Positions 38,698 through 49,628 of a stretch of DNA of 64,000 nucleotides are shown here, piece after piece (position 1 is the first letter of the stretch; each line of letters starts with the position of its first letter). The DNA is from Halomonas sp. (lineage in GTDB: Bacteria > Pseudomonadota > Gammaproteobacteria > Pseudomonadales > Halomonadaceae), in assembly GCF_017983445.1 (NCBI RefSeq), contig NZ_JAGOBJ010000001.1, positions 61,632 to 125,631 on the forward strand. Reading direction: 5' to 3'. The notes beneath the pieces are model-generated. The model worked only from the letters and a program-made list of their open reading frames with translations, searched no databases and had not been told where the DNA came from. The translations under genes and the position numbers were made by a program.

Positions 38698-39603
38698 TCA
38701 GCTAAACATGGCCAACTGCTTATCGAACCAGGTATGCATGAAATGCCGGGTCGCCGCCCCCTGCGCGCAAGCAGATGACAAGTGCTCGTCGGCGCTACGT
38801 AGATGCTCCTGAAGACGCTGGCGTACGGCTTGAGTGCCCAGCATGGCTACCAAGGTTGATTTGCCGCAGTCTTTATTGATGTCCTTGCCGGTACTGCTTA
38901 GGCCGTCAGAAAGGTCATCCAGCAGCTGAAAAGCCTGCCCCAGATCCTGGGCAAAGCAGCGCAACGAGTGACGCACCTTGGGCGAGGTGCCAGCGGCAAT
39001 GGCGGCCATTTGCAGCGTAGCATCAAACAGCATGCCGGTTTTAAGCGTGTTGGTCGTGAGTATGGCCTCGGCGCTGCGGGCATTACCGCCTTCACTCAAG
39101 TCGCGAAACTGGCCCTGAACCAGCCCCTGTAAACCGGCAGCGGTGGAAAGCTCTGCTACCGCCAGGGTCTTGCAGGTATCCGATAAGCCGTCGGCGGCTG
39201 CCACCACGCCAAAGGCCCGGCTTAGAAGTGCGATGGCGGCAAGGATCGCGACATTCTCGCCGAACTGGCTGTGAATGGTGGGTCTGCCGCGGCGCAGAAG
39301 AGCGTTATCCATTGAGGGGATGTCATCAAGAATTAGCGAGGCGGCGTGGATCATTTCCACCGCACATGCCAGATCCAGAAGGCCTGGCTTATCATGCTCG
39401 CAGCCCAGATCCTGTGCCGCAAGCATGAGTAGAAGAGGGCGAATACGTTTGCCGGGTGCCAGGGTGCCTTCGCGCATCGCCTCACAAACCAAGTCATGCT
39501 CATGACCTTCAGGCAGCAACTGTGTCAGGCGGTTTTGAAGCGCTTCGCGCAGAGCCTGCACTTCGTTTTCATGGCTTGAAAATGTATCGACGTTGGCGTT
39601 CAT
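38698..39603 (-). CDS. crtE: Geranylgeranyl diphosphate synthase
   Basis: A trans-prenyltransferase of 301 residues producing GGPP for CrtB. First Asp-rich motif at 93-99 (DDIPSMD), second near the C terminus (FQLLDDLSDG), with GKRIRPLL upstream. Start: ATG at 39603 with AGGGA upstream; the in-frame TTG three bases earlier is unlikely. The residues before the first Asp motif (HAASLILDD) fit a C20-producing enzyme, but the exact product length cannot be read with certainty. First gene of the crt operon, behind a ~230-nt leader. Confidence 0.93.
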   Translation of the reverse strand: MNANVDTFSSHENEVQALREALQNRLTQLLPEGHEHDLVCEAMREGTLAPGKRIRPLLLMLAAQDLGCEHDKPGLLDLACAVEMIHAASLILDDIPSMDNALLRRGRPTIHSQFGENVAILAAIALLSRAFGVVAAADGLSDTCKTLAVAELSTAAGLQGLVQGQFRDLSEGGNARSAEAILTTNTLKTGMLFDATLQMAAIAAGTSPKVRHSLRCFAQDLGQAFQLLDDLSDGLSSTGKDINKDCGKSTLVAMLGTQAVRQRLQEHLRSADEHLSSACAQGAATRHFMHTWFDKQLAMFS

Positions 39604-39937
39604 CAAAGCGGTCCCTGGTTTCCCATTATGACGATATATGGCAGATATTGAGCGCGCATGGCGGTGATGTAGGCCAACCTGTTCTGTTGACGGCGCAGCT
39701 GCCTAGGGCGGCGAACGTTTTTACTTGTATGTCTGCAAAGCGTAATTCAAACGGCGTAAATTTCCTTTTTTATACCATTTAAACCCACATTGTTTTATCT
39801 GAAAACAGTGATATGAGTATCGTGTACCGAACAAGTCGGGGTCATTTTTCATTATACAACAATGGTTATTTGCATAACCATTGTCAATGTTTTAGCGTTG
39901 ATCATTGGCAGCATTAGCTGCGGGACGCTCAAGAGGG
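39604..39937. other. Non-coding region upstream of the crt operon
   Basis: 334 bp between mltF and crtE without a supportable gene. The half next to mltF carries the palindrome and core promoter listed separately; the half next to crtE would be a transcribed leader of about 230 nt. No clear riboswitch fold was recognised. Confidence 0.6.
39851..39887 (-). promoter_or_regulatory. Presumed crt operon promoter with operator-like palindrome
   Basis: On the minus strand, a perfect 11-bp inverted repeat, ACAATGGTTAT / ATAACCATTGT with a 4-nt centre (39859-39884), is followed two bases later by a consensus -10, TATAAT (39851-39856 on the plus strand as ATTATA). TTGACA (39882-39887) overlaps the far arm, 25 bp from the -10, too far for an ordinary -35. 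The dyad is well placed for a repressor or for a MerR-type activator. There are no regulator genes next to the cluster. Confidence 0.6.
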
Positions 39938-41404
39938 CTAGGGGGCACGCGGAGGAACCAGTTCGAAAGGCAGCTGGGCGGCATCTTCAATGCCTGCCTG
40001 TTCTAATTGGAAAAACTGCTGACGGCTGCGTTCCACGTACTCGATCATTTCGTAATAGCGGCGAATGTTGCGCACATAAATGACCGGCTCGCCGCCGCGT
40101 GCATAACCATGGCGCGTTTGGCTGTACCACTCCTGATGCTGTAAGAGTGGCAGCGTCTCACGCACATCGTTCCACAGGTCGGGATTCTTGCCGCGAGCTT
40201 CTGCCAGTTTGCGCGCATCGTAAAGGTGGCCAAGGCCAATATTGTAGGCCGCCATGGCCATATACAGGCGATCATTGCCGGTAATGCTTTCTGGCAGCCG
40301 GTCTTTAATACTGCGCAGGTAGCGGGCACCGCCATCAATGCTTTGCGCCGCGTCACGCCGGTTATCCACACCCATTTCGCTCGCGGTCGGGTGGGTCAGC
40401 ATCATTAGCCCGCGTACACCGGTGGGGGAAACTGCATCTGCGTCCCAGTGAGACTCCTGATAGCCCACTGCGGCCAGCAGCTTCCAGTCAAATCCGGTTT
40501 CGGCGGCGGCCTGCTTAAACAAGTCGGTAAACTGGGGCAGGCGCGCATCAAGGTGGCCCAGGAAAGTGCGCGTGCCGACATACTCCAGGTAATCGTCATG
40601 GCCAAAGTAGCGGTTCACCAGATGGTTGAGTGTGCCGTTTTCCTGCAGGTTTTGCAGAAAGTCATTGGCAGCCTCCAGCAGCCCTAAACCACGCCCTCTG
40701 GGCACGGCCCATACCATGGAAAGTGGATCGCCGAGTAAAAAGCCCCGCTCGACGTTAGGGAAGAACAGTCGGTTAAGCCGAAACTGATGATCAAAAATAA
40801 CCGCTGCATCCAGCGTGCCGCTTTCAACTTGGGCGAGCAGCTCGGCCACCTCCAGCTCGTGGGACTCCCTCCAGCTTAAATCAGCGTAGTCACGCTGGAG
40901 TTCGCGCAGGGCTTCGCTGGTACCTGCTTGGCTCAACGTACCCAGCTCAAGGCCTACCAGGTCGCCGGGTTCTTGAATGCCGTGCAATCCCCGCCGGTAG
41001 ACGACCAGCGGCTGCATTTGAATAATCGGGCGCGTGTAATACACCTCTGTCGTATCGGGGAGAAGAGGCAGCGCCGCCGCGCCAAGATCGCCCTGTTCAC
41101 GTACTGCCGACAAAACGCTTTCGGCATGATGCTTGGCGTTGAGGTTGAGGCTAACGCCTAAATATTCGGCGAACTGGTGCATCAGCTCGTACTCAAAGCC
41201 GGTTGGCCCCTGACGGCCTTCATAATAGGTCGTGGGGGTATTGCGCGTATGGGCCGTAATAAAATCTTTAGCTTGGATCTGCGTTAAATGTTCGCCTTTG
41301 GGTACCTTGGGTAAAGTGGGTGCCAATATCAGTAAGACAATGATGATTAAGGTAAAATAGAAGCGAAAACGCGCTTTGAAATGTTGATGGATCAATGTCG
41401 GCAT
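39938..41404 (-). CDS. mltF: Membrane-bound lytic murein transglycosylase F
   Basis: A 488-residue two-domain enzyme. After a short basic N terminus and a signal/anchor helix (about 15-31) comes a periplasmic solute-binding-like domain (about 55-270), then an SLT catalytic domain (about 295-440) with the catalytic Glu in AAVGYQESHWD and the conserved SPTGVRGLMML and YNIGLGHLYDAR. It cleaves peptidoglycan with 1,6-anhydro product formation. No lipobox Cys is obvious. It is divergent from purL, the same neighbour relation as in E. coli and Pseudomonas. Confidence 0.94.
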   Translation of the reverse strand: MPTLIHQHFKARFRFYFTLIIIVLLILAPTLPKVPKGEHLTQIQAKDFITAHTRNTPTTYYEGRQGPTGFEYELMHQFAEYLGVSLNLNAKHHAESVLSAVREQGDLGAAALPLLPDTTEVYYTRPIIQMQPLVVYRRGLHGIQEPGDLVGLELGTLSQAGTSEALRELQRDYADLSWRESHELEVAELLAQVESGTLDAAVIFDHQFRLNRLFFPNVERGFLLGDPLSMVWAVPRGRGLGLLEAANDFLQNLQENGTLNHLVNRYFGHDDYLEYVGTRTFLGHLDARLPQFTDLFKQAAAETGFDWKLLAAVGYQESHWDADAVSPTGVRGLMMLTHPTASEMGVDNRRDAAQSIDGGARYLRSIKDRLPESITGNDRLYMAMAAYNIGLGHLYDARKLAEARGKNPDLWNDVRETLPLLQHQEWYSQTRHGYARGGEPVIYVRNIRRYYEMIEYVERSRQQFFQLEQAGIEDAAQLPFELVPPRAP

Positions 41405-41587
41405 GGGGTCTTGTCGGCATGGAACAAGCTGCCACGATACCCAGCCAGGATCATGCTGTCACCTTGTTGATTTCGTGTGGCCGCCGCTTTCCAGTATCAT
41501 AGTGGCTAATTAGTGTCATTTAAGGGGGCCGCATTGCGGCCTGCTATTTCCCTGCACGAATTTTCTCTGCTCTAGAGGCTTCAGGAT

Positions 41588-44500
41588 ATGCTCGAACTGC
41601 GAGGCGCGCCCGCCCTTTCTGCCTTCCGTCATACACGGCTGTTAACGGTGCTGCGTGAACGTGTTCCCGAGGTGGAAGCACTGTCTGCCCACTATGTTCA
41701 TTTTATCGATCACCATGAAGAACTCAGTGACGCCTCCCAGGAGCGTCTGACACAGCTGTTGGATTACGGTACGCATACCAACTCGGAGGTACCTACCCAG
41801 AGCGAGCGTTTTCTGGTGGTGCCACGTCTAGGCACTCAGTCACCCTGGTCATCGAAAGCAACTGATATCGCCAAGAATTGCGGGCTGTCAGAAATTCAGC
41901 GTATAGAGCGTGGAATCGACTACCGGGTAGGGTTTAGCGCCACTCCCAGCGAAGAGAGCCTGACGGCCCTGGCCGTGTTGTTGCACGATCGCATGACGGA
42001 GACCGTGCTTGAGGACGCGTCTGATGCGGCAAAGCTGTTTGTCCATCACGCGCCGGCGCCGCTGGGTAGTGTGGATATCCTGAACAGCGGCCGTGATGCG
42101 CTGGTGAGCGCTAACCGCGAGCTGGGTCTGGCGTTGGCCGACGATGAAGTTGATTACCTAGTAGATGCCTTCAACGAGCTTCAGCGCAACCCTACTGACG
42201 TTGAACTGATGATGTTTGCGCAGGCGAACTCAGAGCACTGCCGGCATAAAATCTTCAACGCCGACTGGGTGATTGACGGCGAGCCGCAGTCCCATTCGCT
42301 GTTTAAAATGATCAAGAACACCTTCGCAACCTCCCCAGATAATGTCTTATCGGCGTATAGCGATAATGCGGCGGTTATCAAAGGCAGCCAGGCAGGGCGC
42401 TTTTACGCGACGCCGCTGACCGGCGCTGAGAATGAGCGCGCGCTGTATGGCACCCATCAAGAGCCGATCCACATCCTCATGAAGGTGGAAACGCATAATC
42501 ACCCTACCGCAATTGCGCCATTCCCGGGTGCCGCGACCGGCTCGGGTGGTGAGATTCGCGATGAAGGTGCCACCGGTATTGGCGGCAAACCCAAAGCAGG
42601 TCTTTCCGGTTTTACCGTTTCCAACCTGCGAATTCCTGAATTCGTGCAACCGTGGGAAGCGTTTGATTACGGCAAGCCCGAGCGCATGCAGTCAGCGCTT
42701 AATATCATGCTGGAAGGCCCGATCGGTGGCGCCGCGTTTAACAACGAGTTTGGTCGCCCTAACCTTAACGGGTACTTCCGTACCTATGAGCAGGACACGC
42801 TTAACGAGGGCGGTATTGAGCGGCGCGGTTTCCATAAGCCGATCATGCTGGCCGGTGGTTACGGCAATATTCGCGCCCAGCACGTTCAAAAGGGCGATAT
42901 CCCGGTAGGCGGCAAGCTGATCGTGATGGGTGGCCCGGCGATGTTGATCGGCCTGGGCGGTGGGGCGGCTTCCAGCATGTCTTCCGGCACCTCAAGCGCC
43001 GATCTGGATTTTGCCTCGGTTCAGCGTGAAAACCCCGAAATCGAGCGGCGTGCCCAGGAAGTCATCGACCGCTGCTGGTCGCTGGGTGATAAAAACCCGA
43101 TCCGCTTTATCCATGACGTCGGTGCGGGCGGGCTTTCCAACGCGCTACCCGAGCTGGTCAAGGACGGTAACCGCGGCGGACTTTTCGATTTACGCGCCGT
43201 ACCCAACGCCGAACCGGGCATGAGCCCGTTGGAAATCTGGTGTAACGAAGCCCAGGAGCGCTACGTGCTGGCGGTTGCGCCAGAAGACCTGGATACGTTT
43301 GATGCGCTGTGCAAGCGCGAGCGCTGCCCGTACGCGGTTGTTGGTGAAGCCCAGGCCGATCACCATTTGGAAGTGCGCGATGGTCATTTCCAAAGCAAGC
43401 CGATTGATCTGCCCATGAGCGTACTGTTCGGTAAGGCGCCGAAAATGCAGCGCAGCTTTGAGCGTCACTCGCCCGAGCTTTCCGGCGTCATGCTGGATAA
43501 CCTGGACCTTCGCGAAGCGCTTGATCGCGTATTGCGCCTGCCCGCTGTGGCGTCCAAAAGCTTCTTGATTACCATTGGCGACCGCTCAATCACAGGCCAG
43601 GTAGCCCGTGACCAGATGGTGGGCCCGTGGCAGGTGCCGGTTGCCGATGTGGCGGTGACCACCGCAAGTTACGACACGCATGCCGGTGAAGCGATGGCCA
43701 TGGGTGAGCGCCCGCCGGTTGCCTTGATCAACCCCGCCGCCAGCGCACGCTTGGCAGTGGCCGAGGCGATTACCAACCTTGCGGCTGCGCCGATTGCCAA
43801 GCTGGGAGATATCAAGCTTTCCGCCAACTGGATGAGCGCAGCCGACCACCCCGGTGAGAACCAGGCGCTTTATGACGCGGTTCACGCCGTGGGAATGGAG
43901 CTTTGCCCGGCGCTGGGTATCGCGGTGCCGGTGGGCAAAGACTCCATGTCGATGCGCACCTCCTGGCAGGATGAGAATGATCAGGGAGAGCGCGAAGACA
44001 AGAGCATCACGTCGCCGCTGTCGGTGGTGATTACCGGGTTTGCCCCGGTCACCGACGCGCTGGGCACGCTGACGCCGCAGATCAATCTTGATCAGGATGA
44101 ATCAGACCTGATCCTGATCGACTTGGGCAACGGCCAGAATCGCTTGGGTGGCTCTGCGCTGGCGCAGGTATATGGCCAGGTGGGCAATACCTGCCCGGAT
44201 GTGGACGATCCAGAAGACATCAAAGCCTTCTTTGAAGTTATCCAAGGGCTTAACCGTGACGGCAAGCTGTTGGCGTATCATGACCGTAGCGATGGCGGTC
44301 TGATTGTTACGCTGCTGGAGATGGCCTTTGCCGCGCACGCTGGTCTTGAGATCAAGCTCGACTGGATGATCGATGAGCCGGTTGAGGCGCTTAACGCGCT
44401 GTTCTCTGAAGAGCTCGGTGCGGTGATTCAGGTCAACCGCAAGCACACTGAAGAGGTGCTGACCCAGTTTGCCGTGGCCGGCATTGAAACGTGCGGTGTC

Positions 44501-45523
44501 ATTGCTCGTCCGCGTTACGATGATCAGGTACGGGTAACGCTGTTTGAAGAGCCGTTGTTAGAAACGACGCGCCAACTGACCCAGCGCACCTGGTCAGAAA
44601 CCAGCTACCGTCTGCAGGCGCTGCGCGATAACCCTGAGTGCGCTAAAAACGAGTTCGATAATCTGCTTGATACGCGTGACCCTGGCCTTTTCGCTACGCC
44701 TACGTTCGATATCAATGAAGATATCAGCGCGCCGTTTATCAACATGGCTAAACCTGCTGTGGCGGTACTGCGCGAGCAGGGGGTCAACGGTCAGGTCGAG
44801 ATGGGCTGGGCGTTTGATAAAGCAGGCTTTGACGCAGTAGATGTCCACATGAGTGACATCCTTGAAGGCCGCGTTTCCCTGGAGGAATTTAAAGGGCTGG
44901 TGGCCTGTGGCGGCTTCTCCTACGGGGATGTGTTGGGTGCTGGCGGCGGTTGGGCTAAATCGGTGCTGTTCAACGAACGCGCACGCGATCAGTTTGAAGC
45001 CTTCTTTACTCGCGATGATAGCTTTTCGCTGGGCGTGTGTAACGGCTGTCAGATGCTGTCGCAGTTGAAGTCGCTGATTCCAGGTGCCGAAAATTGGCCA
45101 AGCTTCATGCGCAACGAGTCCGAGCAGTTTGAAGCTCGGGTAGCCATGCTGCGCGTTGAGAAAACGCCATCGATTCTGTTGGCCGGTATGGAAGGCTCTC
45201 AGCTGCCTATTGCCGTTGCCCACGGTGAAGGCCGCGCTGAATTCCGCGATACGGCGCACCTGCGCAGCATGCAGTCCAGCAGTCAGATTGCCCTGCGCTA
45301 TATCGATAACTACGGTCAGGTGACCACGCGTTACCCGGCTAACCCCAACGGTTCGCCTTCGGGTATCACCGGGCTAACCACACCGGATGGTCGCGTCACT
45401 ATCATGATGCCCCACCCGGAGCGTGTTACCCGCGCGGTAACCAACTCCTGGCGTCCGGCAGAGTGGACTGAAGGTGGTGCGTGGCTACGTATGTTCCGTA
45501 ACGCGCGCGTGTGGGTCGGCTAA
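41588..45523 (+). CDS. purL: Phosphoribosylformylglycinamidine synthase
   Basis: A 1311-residue single-chain FGAM synthase, fourth step of purine synthesis. Order: PurS-like N-terminal domain, linker, two AIRS-type synthase domains ([44 protein letters not shown]; later [21 protein letters not shown]), and a C-terminal class I glutaminase with nucleophile Cys in [13 protein letters not shown] and His/Glu in MPHPERV. Full family length. GAGG nine bases before the ATG. A G+C-rich hairpin follows. No PurR-type palindrome was recognised upstream. Confidence 0.97.
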   Translation: MLELRGAPALSAFRHTRLLTVLRERVPEVEALSAHYVHFIDHHEELSDASQERLTQLLDYGTHTNSEVPTQSERFLVVPRLGTQSPWSSKATDIAKNCGLSEIQRIERGIDYRVGFSATPSEESLTALAVLLHDRMTETVLEDASDAAKLFVHHAPAPLGSVDILNSGRDALVSANRELGLALADDEVDYLVDAFNELQRNPTDVELMMFAQANSEHCRHKIFNADWVIDGEPQSHSLFKMIKNTFATSPDNVLSAYSDNAAVIKGSQAGRFYATPLTGAENERALYGTHQEPIHILMKVETHNHPTAIAPFPGAATGSGGEIRDEGATGIGGKPKAGLSGFTVSNLRIPEFVQPWEAFDYGKPERMQSALNIMLEGPIGGAAFNNEFGRPNLNGYFRTYEQDTLNEGGIERRGFHKPIMLAGGYGNIRAQHVQKGDIPVGGKLIVMGGPAMLIGLGGGAASSMSSGTSSADLDFASVQRENPEIERRAQEVIDRCWSLGDKNPIRFIHDVGAGGLSNALPELVKDGNRGGLFDLRAVPNAEPGMSPLEIWCNEAQERYVLAVAPEDLDTFDALCKRERCPYAVVGEAQADHHLEVRDGHFQSKPIDLPMSVLFGKAPKMQRSFERHSPELSGVMLDNLDLREALDRVLRLPAVASKSFLITIGDRSITGQVARDQMVGPWQVPVADVAVTTASYDTHAGEAMAMGERPPVALINPAASARLAVAEAITNLAAAPIAKLGDIKLSANWMSAADHPGENQALYDAVHAVGMELCPALGIAVPVGKDSMSMRTSWQDENDQGEREDKSITSPLSVVITGFAPVTDALGTLTPQINLDQDESDLILIDLGNGQNRLGGSALAQVYGQVGNTCPDVDDPEDIKAFFEVIQGLNRDGKLLAYHDRSDGGLIVTLLEMAFAAHAGLEIKLDWMIDEPVEALNALFSEELGAVIQVNRKHTEEVLTQFAVAGIETCGVIARPRYDDQVRVTLFEEPLLETTRQLTQRTWSETSYRLQALRDNPECAKNEFDNLLDTRDPGLFATPTFDINEDISAPFINMAKPAVAVLREQGVNGQVEMGWAFDKAGFDAVDVHMSDILEGRVSLEEFKGLVACGGFSYGDVLGAGGGWAKSVLFNERARDQFEAFFTRDDSFSLGVCNGCQMLSQLKSLIPGAENWPSFMRNESEQFEARVAMLRVEKTPSILLAGMEGSQLPIAVAHGEGRAEFRDTAHLRSMQSSSQIALRYIDNYGQVTTRYPANPNGSPSGITGLTTPDGRVTIMMPHPERVTRAVTNSWRPAEWTEGGAWLRMFRNARVWVG

Positions 45524-45553
45524 TACCTGACAACGTGTAAGCCATTAGTAACG

Positions 45554-45583
45554 CATAACGGCGGCCCTTGGGCCGCCGTTATG
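45554..45583 (+). terminator. Strong hairpin after purL
   Basis: Perfect 14-bp stem CATAACGGCGGCCC / GGGCCGCCGTTATG (45554-45567 and 45570-45583) with a nominal 2-nt loop. No T-tract follows, so it may stabilise the 3' end or terminate with help. Confidence 0.6.
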
Positions 45584-45655
45584 GCTAACGCTACTCTTAA
45601 GCTGTTCTCGGCTACTCTTCATTGCCTGAAATGTATAGTGGCAGTGTCTGGCGTA

Positions 45656-45877
45656 CTATTGACCAGATGCCGTTTCAGTATCTGCGGGCGTGTTAAGGCG
45701 TAGCTCCAGCGTTTCAAGTTCGTGGCGATAACGCTCAATCAAGAACGCGTAGCGGCCAAAGTCATGTCCACAGTCCATGCAGTACACATGACTTTTATCG
45801 CGACGTGTAGCAGGAAGGCGTTTTAAGCGGCTGTTGCATTCCGGGCATTCAGAACGGAAATGATCGTTCGCTTTCAT
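45656..45877 (-). CDS. Small zinc-ribbon protein
   Basis: A 73-residue protein with two cysteine pairs, CPECNSRL at 11-18 and YCMDCGHDFG at 32-41, which should bind one zinc ion. A helical C-terminal half (LIERYRHELETLELRLN) follows. A strong GGAGG lies seven bases before the ATG. No specific family recognised. It is divergent from radD and converges on purL. Role unknown; nucleic-acid or protein binding is a guess from the fold. Confidence 0.7.
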   Translation of the reverse strand: MKANDHFRSECPECNSRLKRLPATRRDKSHVYCMDCGHDFGRYAFLIERYRHELETLELRLNTPADTETASGQ

Positions 45878-46015
45878 AAGTATTCCTCCGTTAGCGGATA
45901 CGCCATCGTCGTGACGATAAAAGATGGCTATTAATAAGCGTGTTAATAGCTTTGATAGCTAATAAACCCAATAGTTCTATAGCCTGCTAATTAAATTTCT
46001 GGCCATTGGAGTCGC

Positions 46016-47776
46016 ATGCCGCCACCTGCTTTACGCCCATACCAAACAGATGCGGTTAAACGTGTCGTTACGCATTTTCGCGCGTCTAGCGAACCCGCGG
46101 TGGTGGTGTTGCCCACGGGAAGCGGAAAATCGCTGGTCATTGCTGAGCTTGCCCGGTTGGCGAAAGGCCGCGTATTGGTACTGGCCCATGTACGCGAGCT
46201 GGTGGAGCAGAATCACGCCAAGTACCAGGCCTATGGGCTAAAGGCCGATATCTTCAGCGCGGGGTTGAAGCGCAAGGAAGCGTCGCGCCAGGTCGTGTTT
46301 GGCTCCGTGCAATCGGTTGTGCGTAATCTTGAGTCGTTCAACGACGAAGGCTTCACTCTGCTAGTCATTGATGAGTGCCATCGGGTATCGCTTGATAAAG
46401 ACGCCAGCTACCGTCAGGTGATTGATCACCTGCGGGCACAAAACGTTAATCTGAAAGTGTTAGGGCTGACTGCGACGCCTTACCGGCTGGGGCAGGGATT
46501 TATCTACCACCGCCATTACCACGGCATGGTGCGCGGCAGTGATGCGAGTTTTTTTCGTGACTGCGTGTTCGAACAGCCGCTGCGCTTAATGGTAAAGCAA
46601 GGCTATCTTGCCGAACCTAAACGCCTGGATATGGCGATCGAAGGGTATGATTTTTCCATGTTGGCGCCTGCAGAGAACGGCTATTACCGTGAAGCGGAGC
46701 TAAATAGAGTCGTGGCAGGCAATCGGGCTACACCGATGATTATCAGCCAGATTGTTGAGCGAGCCGTTGATCGCCATGGGGTGATGATATTTGCGGCAAC
46801 CGTGGCTCATGCCGAAGAAATCATGGGGTATTTACCCGCTGACCAGGCGGCGCTGATTACCGGAGCGACGCCGTCGGCAGAGCGTACCCAGCTGATTAAC
46901 GCTTTTAAGGCGCGCGAGCTTAAATACTTAGTCAATGTCTCGGTACTGACCACCGGCTTTGATGCGCCGCATGTGGATTTGATTGCAATGCTCCGGCCGA
47001 CGGAATCAGTAAGCCTGTATCAACAGATTGCCGGCCGCGGGCTTCGGCTGTCGCCGGGTAAACAGGATTGCCTTATCTTGGATTATGCAGGCAACCCCTG
47101 GGATCTTTACGCGCCGGAAGTGGGCGAGCCAAAACCGGCGGGAGATAACGAGCCGGTGCAGGTGGAATGCCCGGCCTGCGGCCACGCTAATCTGTTTTGG
47201 GGCAAGCGCGACGGCGAACTGGTCATCGAGCATTTTGGCCGCCGCTGTCAGGGGCTGCTTGAGGATGAGAAAGGTAAGCAGCTTCAGTGTGACTTCCGTT
47301 TTCGCTTCAAGGTTTGCGATAACTGTGGCGCTGAGAATGATATTGCGGCACGCCGCTGCCACGGCTGCGAGCAGCTATTGGTGGATGCCGACGACAAGCT
47401 TAAAGACGCACTCAGATTAAAAGATGCCCGGGTATTACGGGTAAGCGGAATGCAGCTGGAGTCAACCATCAATGGGCGGGGGTTACCACGCCTGAAAGTG
47501 ACTTATCACGATGAGGATGGCACAACGCTTTCCGAGTGGTTTGCCCTGGAAACCCCCGCCCAGCGGCGCGCCTTTTATGCTGCCTTTTTGCGTCGGCATT
47601 TGCGCGCTCCGGGTATGCCCTGGCAGCCCATCAAGCCAGAAGACGTTATCAACGAGCAGCGCCGCCTGCGCCACCCGGATTTTGTGGTCGGACGTAAGGT
47701 AGGCCGACATTTTCAGATTCGCGACAAGCTCTTCGACTATGAAGGACGCTATCGTAAAGCCACCGAAGCAGGCTAA
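46016..47776 (+). CDS. radD: RadD-like superfamily 2 DNA helicase/ATPase
   Basis: A 586-residue protein, exactly the length of E. coli RadD (YejH), a recombination accessory protein that stimulates RecA strand exchange. Motifs: Q region LRPYQTDAV, Walker [22 protein letters not shown]-like [35 protein letters not shown], and motif [17 protein letters not shown]-terminal zinc region has CPACGHAN, and [19 protein letters not shown]. The [10 protein letters not shown] and [11 protein letters not shown] stretches match RadD closely. GGAG six bases before ATG. Single gene. Confidence 0.93.
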   Translation: MPPPALRPYQTDAVKRVVTHFRASSEPAVVVLPTGSGKSLVIAELARLAKGRVLVLAHVRELVEQNHAKYQAYGLKADIFSAGLKRKEASRQVVFGSVQSVVRNLESFNDEGFTLLVIDECHRVSLDKDASYRQVIDHLRAQNVNLKVLGLTATPYRLGQGFIYHRHYHGMVRGSDASFFRDCVFEQPLRLMVKQGYLAEPKRLDMAIEGYDFSMLAPAENGYYREAELNRVVAGNRATPMIISQIVERAVDRHGVMIFAATVAHAEEIMGYLPADQAALITGATPSAERTQLINAFKARELKYLVNVSVLTTGFDAPHVDLIAMLRPTESVSLYQQIAGRGLRLSPGKQDCLILDYAGNPWDLYAPEVGEPKPAGDNEPVQVECPACGHANLFWGKRDGELVIEHFGRRCQGLLEDEKGKQLQCDFRFRFKVCDNCGAENDIAARRCHGCEQLLVDADDKLKDALRLKDARVLRVSGMQLESTINGRGLPRLKVTYHDEDGTTLSEWFALETPAQRRAFYAAFLRRHLRAPGMPWQPIKPEDVINEQRRLRHPDFVVGRKVGRHFQIRDKLFDYEGRYRKATEAG

Positions 47777-47859
47777 CGCACCGCGCATCAGGCGCAACGT
47801 CAAGTGCCGACTTTGTTACACTGCCTGCCAACGCCCACTGACCAAGAGATGTCTGCTGC

Positions 47860-48819
47860 GTGAGTGAGATACACAACACTATCGCTGACCCTGAGTATGC
47901 GGCTACCCTTGAGGCAGAACCCGTCGTGGAGGCGCTTGGGCGGTTATTCGACGAGCCTATCACCCAGCTGCCGGAAGACTTATACATTCCCCCCGAGGCC
48001 TTACGCGTTTTCCTGGAGACATTCGAAGGGCCGTTGGATCTCTTGCTTTACCTTATTCGTCGGCAAAATTTAGATATCTTAACCATCAACGTGGCCGCTA
48101 TTACGCACCAGTACATTGAGTACGTAGAGCTGATGAAGGCCATGGAAATTGAGCTTGCCGGTGAGTACCTGCTGATGGCCGCTATGCTCGCGGAAATTAA
48201 ATCTCGCACGCTGCTTCCTCGCCCTCCTAAGGCTGAGGGTGACGACGAAGAAGATCCGCGCGCTGAGCTGATTCGAAGGCTTCAGGAGTACGAGCGTTTA
48301 AAGACGGCGGCGGAAACACTGGATACGCTGCCCCGCATGGGGCGCGACTGGTTTAGCGTGCAGGCAGGCCTGCCGCCGCTTGAGACCCGAATGATTCATC
48401 CCGACGTTGAGCTGGATGAACTCTTGGGCGCTCTGTCCGATATTCTCAAGCGCGCTGAGCTGGTTAAAGCCCACCAAATCAGCCGTGAAGTGCTGTCTAC
48501 CCGTGAACGCATGCTTAAAATTATGGAGCAGCTGACAGAAGAGCACTATACCCCTTTTGAAGCGTTGTTCGCCTTGGAAGAAGGGCGGGCCGGGGTAGTG
48601 GTTACCTTTATGGCGATTCTGGAACTGGCAAAAGAAGCCATGATTGAGATTGTTCAAAACGCGCCCTTATCCCCCATTCATGTTCGTGCACGCAGCGGCA
48701 CGTTGGCGGATGAAGAGTCTGCCTTCGAAGAAGCCTTGGATGAAAGCCATGTGCCTGGAGAGATCGACAGCGATTCCTTTGAAGAGCCCGTTTTTGAGCC
48801 CGACGAGGAGTCGCCATGA
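47860..48819 (+). CDS. scpA: Segregation and condensation protein A
   Basis: A 319-residue kleisin subunit linking the SMC dimer with ScpB. The N-terminal helical domain carries FLETFEGPLDLLLYLIRRQNLDIL and YLLMAAMLAEIKSRTLLP, both family signatures; the C-terminal winged helix contains ALLEL-like FALEEGRAGVVVTFMAILELAKE. An acidic extension of about 50 residues at each end is longer than in low-salt relatives. GTG start at 47860 without a strong ribosome site. The stop overlaps scpB by 4 bp. Confidence 0.93.
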   Translation: MSEIHNTIADPEYAATLEAEPVVEALGRLFDEPITQLPEDLYIPPEALRVFLETFEGPLDLLLYLIRRQNLDILTINVAAITHQYIEYVELMKAMEIELAGEYLLMAAMLAEIKSRTLLPRPPKAEGDDEEDPRAELIRRLQEYERLKTAAETLDTLPRMGRDWFSVQAGLPPLETRMIHPDVELDELLGALSDILKRAELVKAHQISREVLSTRERMLKIMEQLTEEHYTPFEALFALEEGRAGVVVTFMAILELAKEAMIEIVQNAPLSPIHVRARSGTLADEESAFEEALDESHVPGEIDSDSFEEPVFEPDEESP

Positions 48820-49628
48820 GGGATACCACCTTAGACGATATTATTGAAGCGGCGCTGCTCGCGGCTGGCGAGCCTTTGACCGTCGAGCGGCTTGAAACTC
48901 TGTTTCTGGATGACGAATGCCCGGCAAGGCGAGAGTTGCGTGACGCACTAGCGCGTCTTGGTGATCGGCACAAAGAAGGCGCGTTGGAGCTGGTCGAAAC
49001 GGCGTCGGGGTTCCAACTGCGTATCCGGCCACGCCTGTCGCACTGGGTTTCGCGGTTATGGGATGAGCGTCCCCAGCGCTATTCGCGCGCGCTGCTTGAA
49101 ACGCTGGCATTGATTGCTTACCGACAGCCCGTTACCCGTGGTGATATAGAAGAAGTACGCGGCGTGAGTGTGAGTAGTTCAATCATGCGCACCTTGATGG
49201 AGCGTGGCTGGATTCGTGTTGTCGGCCATCGGGATGTGCCGGGCCGGCCTGCCGTCTATGCCACTACGCGAAGTTTTCTGGACGATTTCGGCCTGAAAAC
49301 CCTCGATGCGCTGCCTCCCATGCATGAATTAGCCAACTGGGAGGAAAATAACGAGTCTGATTCACCTACACTGCAAGATGCGCTACCTGACATTGATGCT
49401 GATGAGGCAATGGAGCCTGAAGAAACACTGGACGAGGCACCAGAAAGCGTGCAGGATGCGCCACCCAAGACGGCTGAGAGAGCCGACGACCACGCCGAGA
49501 CGGCGTTAAACCAGCCGCTAAGTTTTGCTGATTTAGAAGCACGGCTTGCGGCACGTGCGCAGCGCTCAACTGATGACAGTGCGCGCACGCAGACCAATGA
49601 TACGAGGTCAGACGATGACTCAGAGTAA
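48816..49628 (+). CDS. scpB: Segregation and condensation protein B
   Basis: A 270-residue protein with two winged-helix domains in the first ~180 residues ([63 protein letters not shown]), which bind ScpA and regulate SMC. The last ~80 residues are strongly acidic and probably disordered, typical of halophile proteins. It overlaps scpA by 4 bp and rluB by 14 bp, so the three genes form one operon. Confidence 0.93.
   Translation: MRDTTLDDIIEAALLAAGEPLTVERLETLFLDDECPARRELRDALARLGDRHKEGALELVETASGFQLRIRPRLSHWVSRLWDERPQRYSRALLETLALIAYRQPVTRGDIEEVRGVSVSSSIMRTLMERGWIRVVGHRDVPGRPAVYATTRSFLDDFGLKTLDALPPMHELANWEENNESDSPTLQDALPDIDADEAMEPEETLDEAPESVQDAPPKTAERADDHAETALNQPLSFADLEARLAARAQRSTDDSARTQTNDTRSDDDSE

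Noticed and set aside
44594-45259. 221-codon frame opposite the purL glutaminase domain
   Set aside because: Shadow of purL; the plus strand has catalytic Cys, His and Glu motifs.
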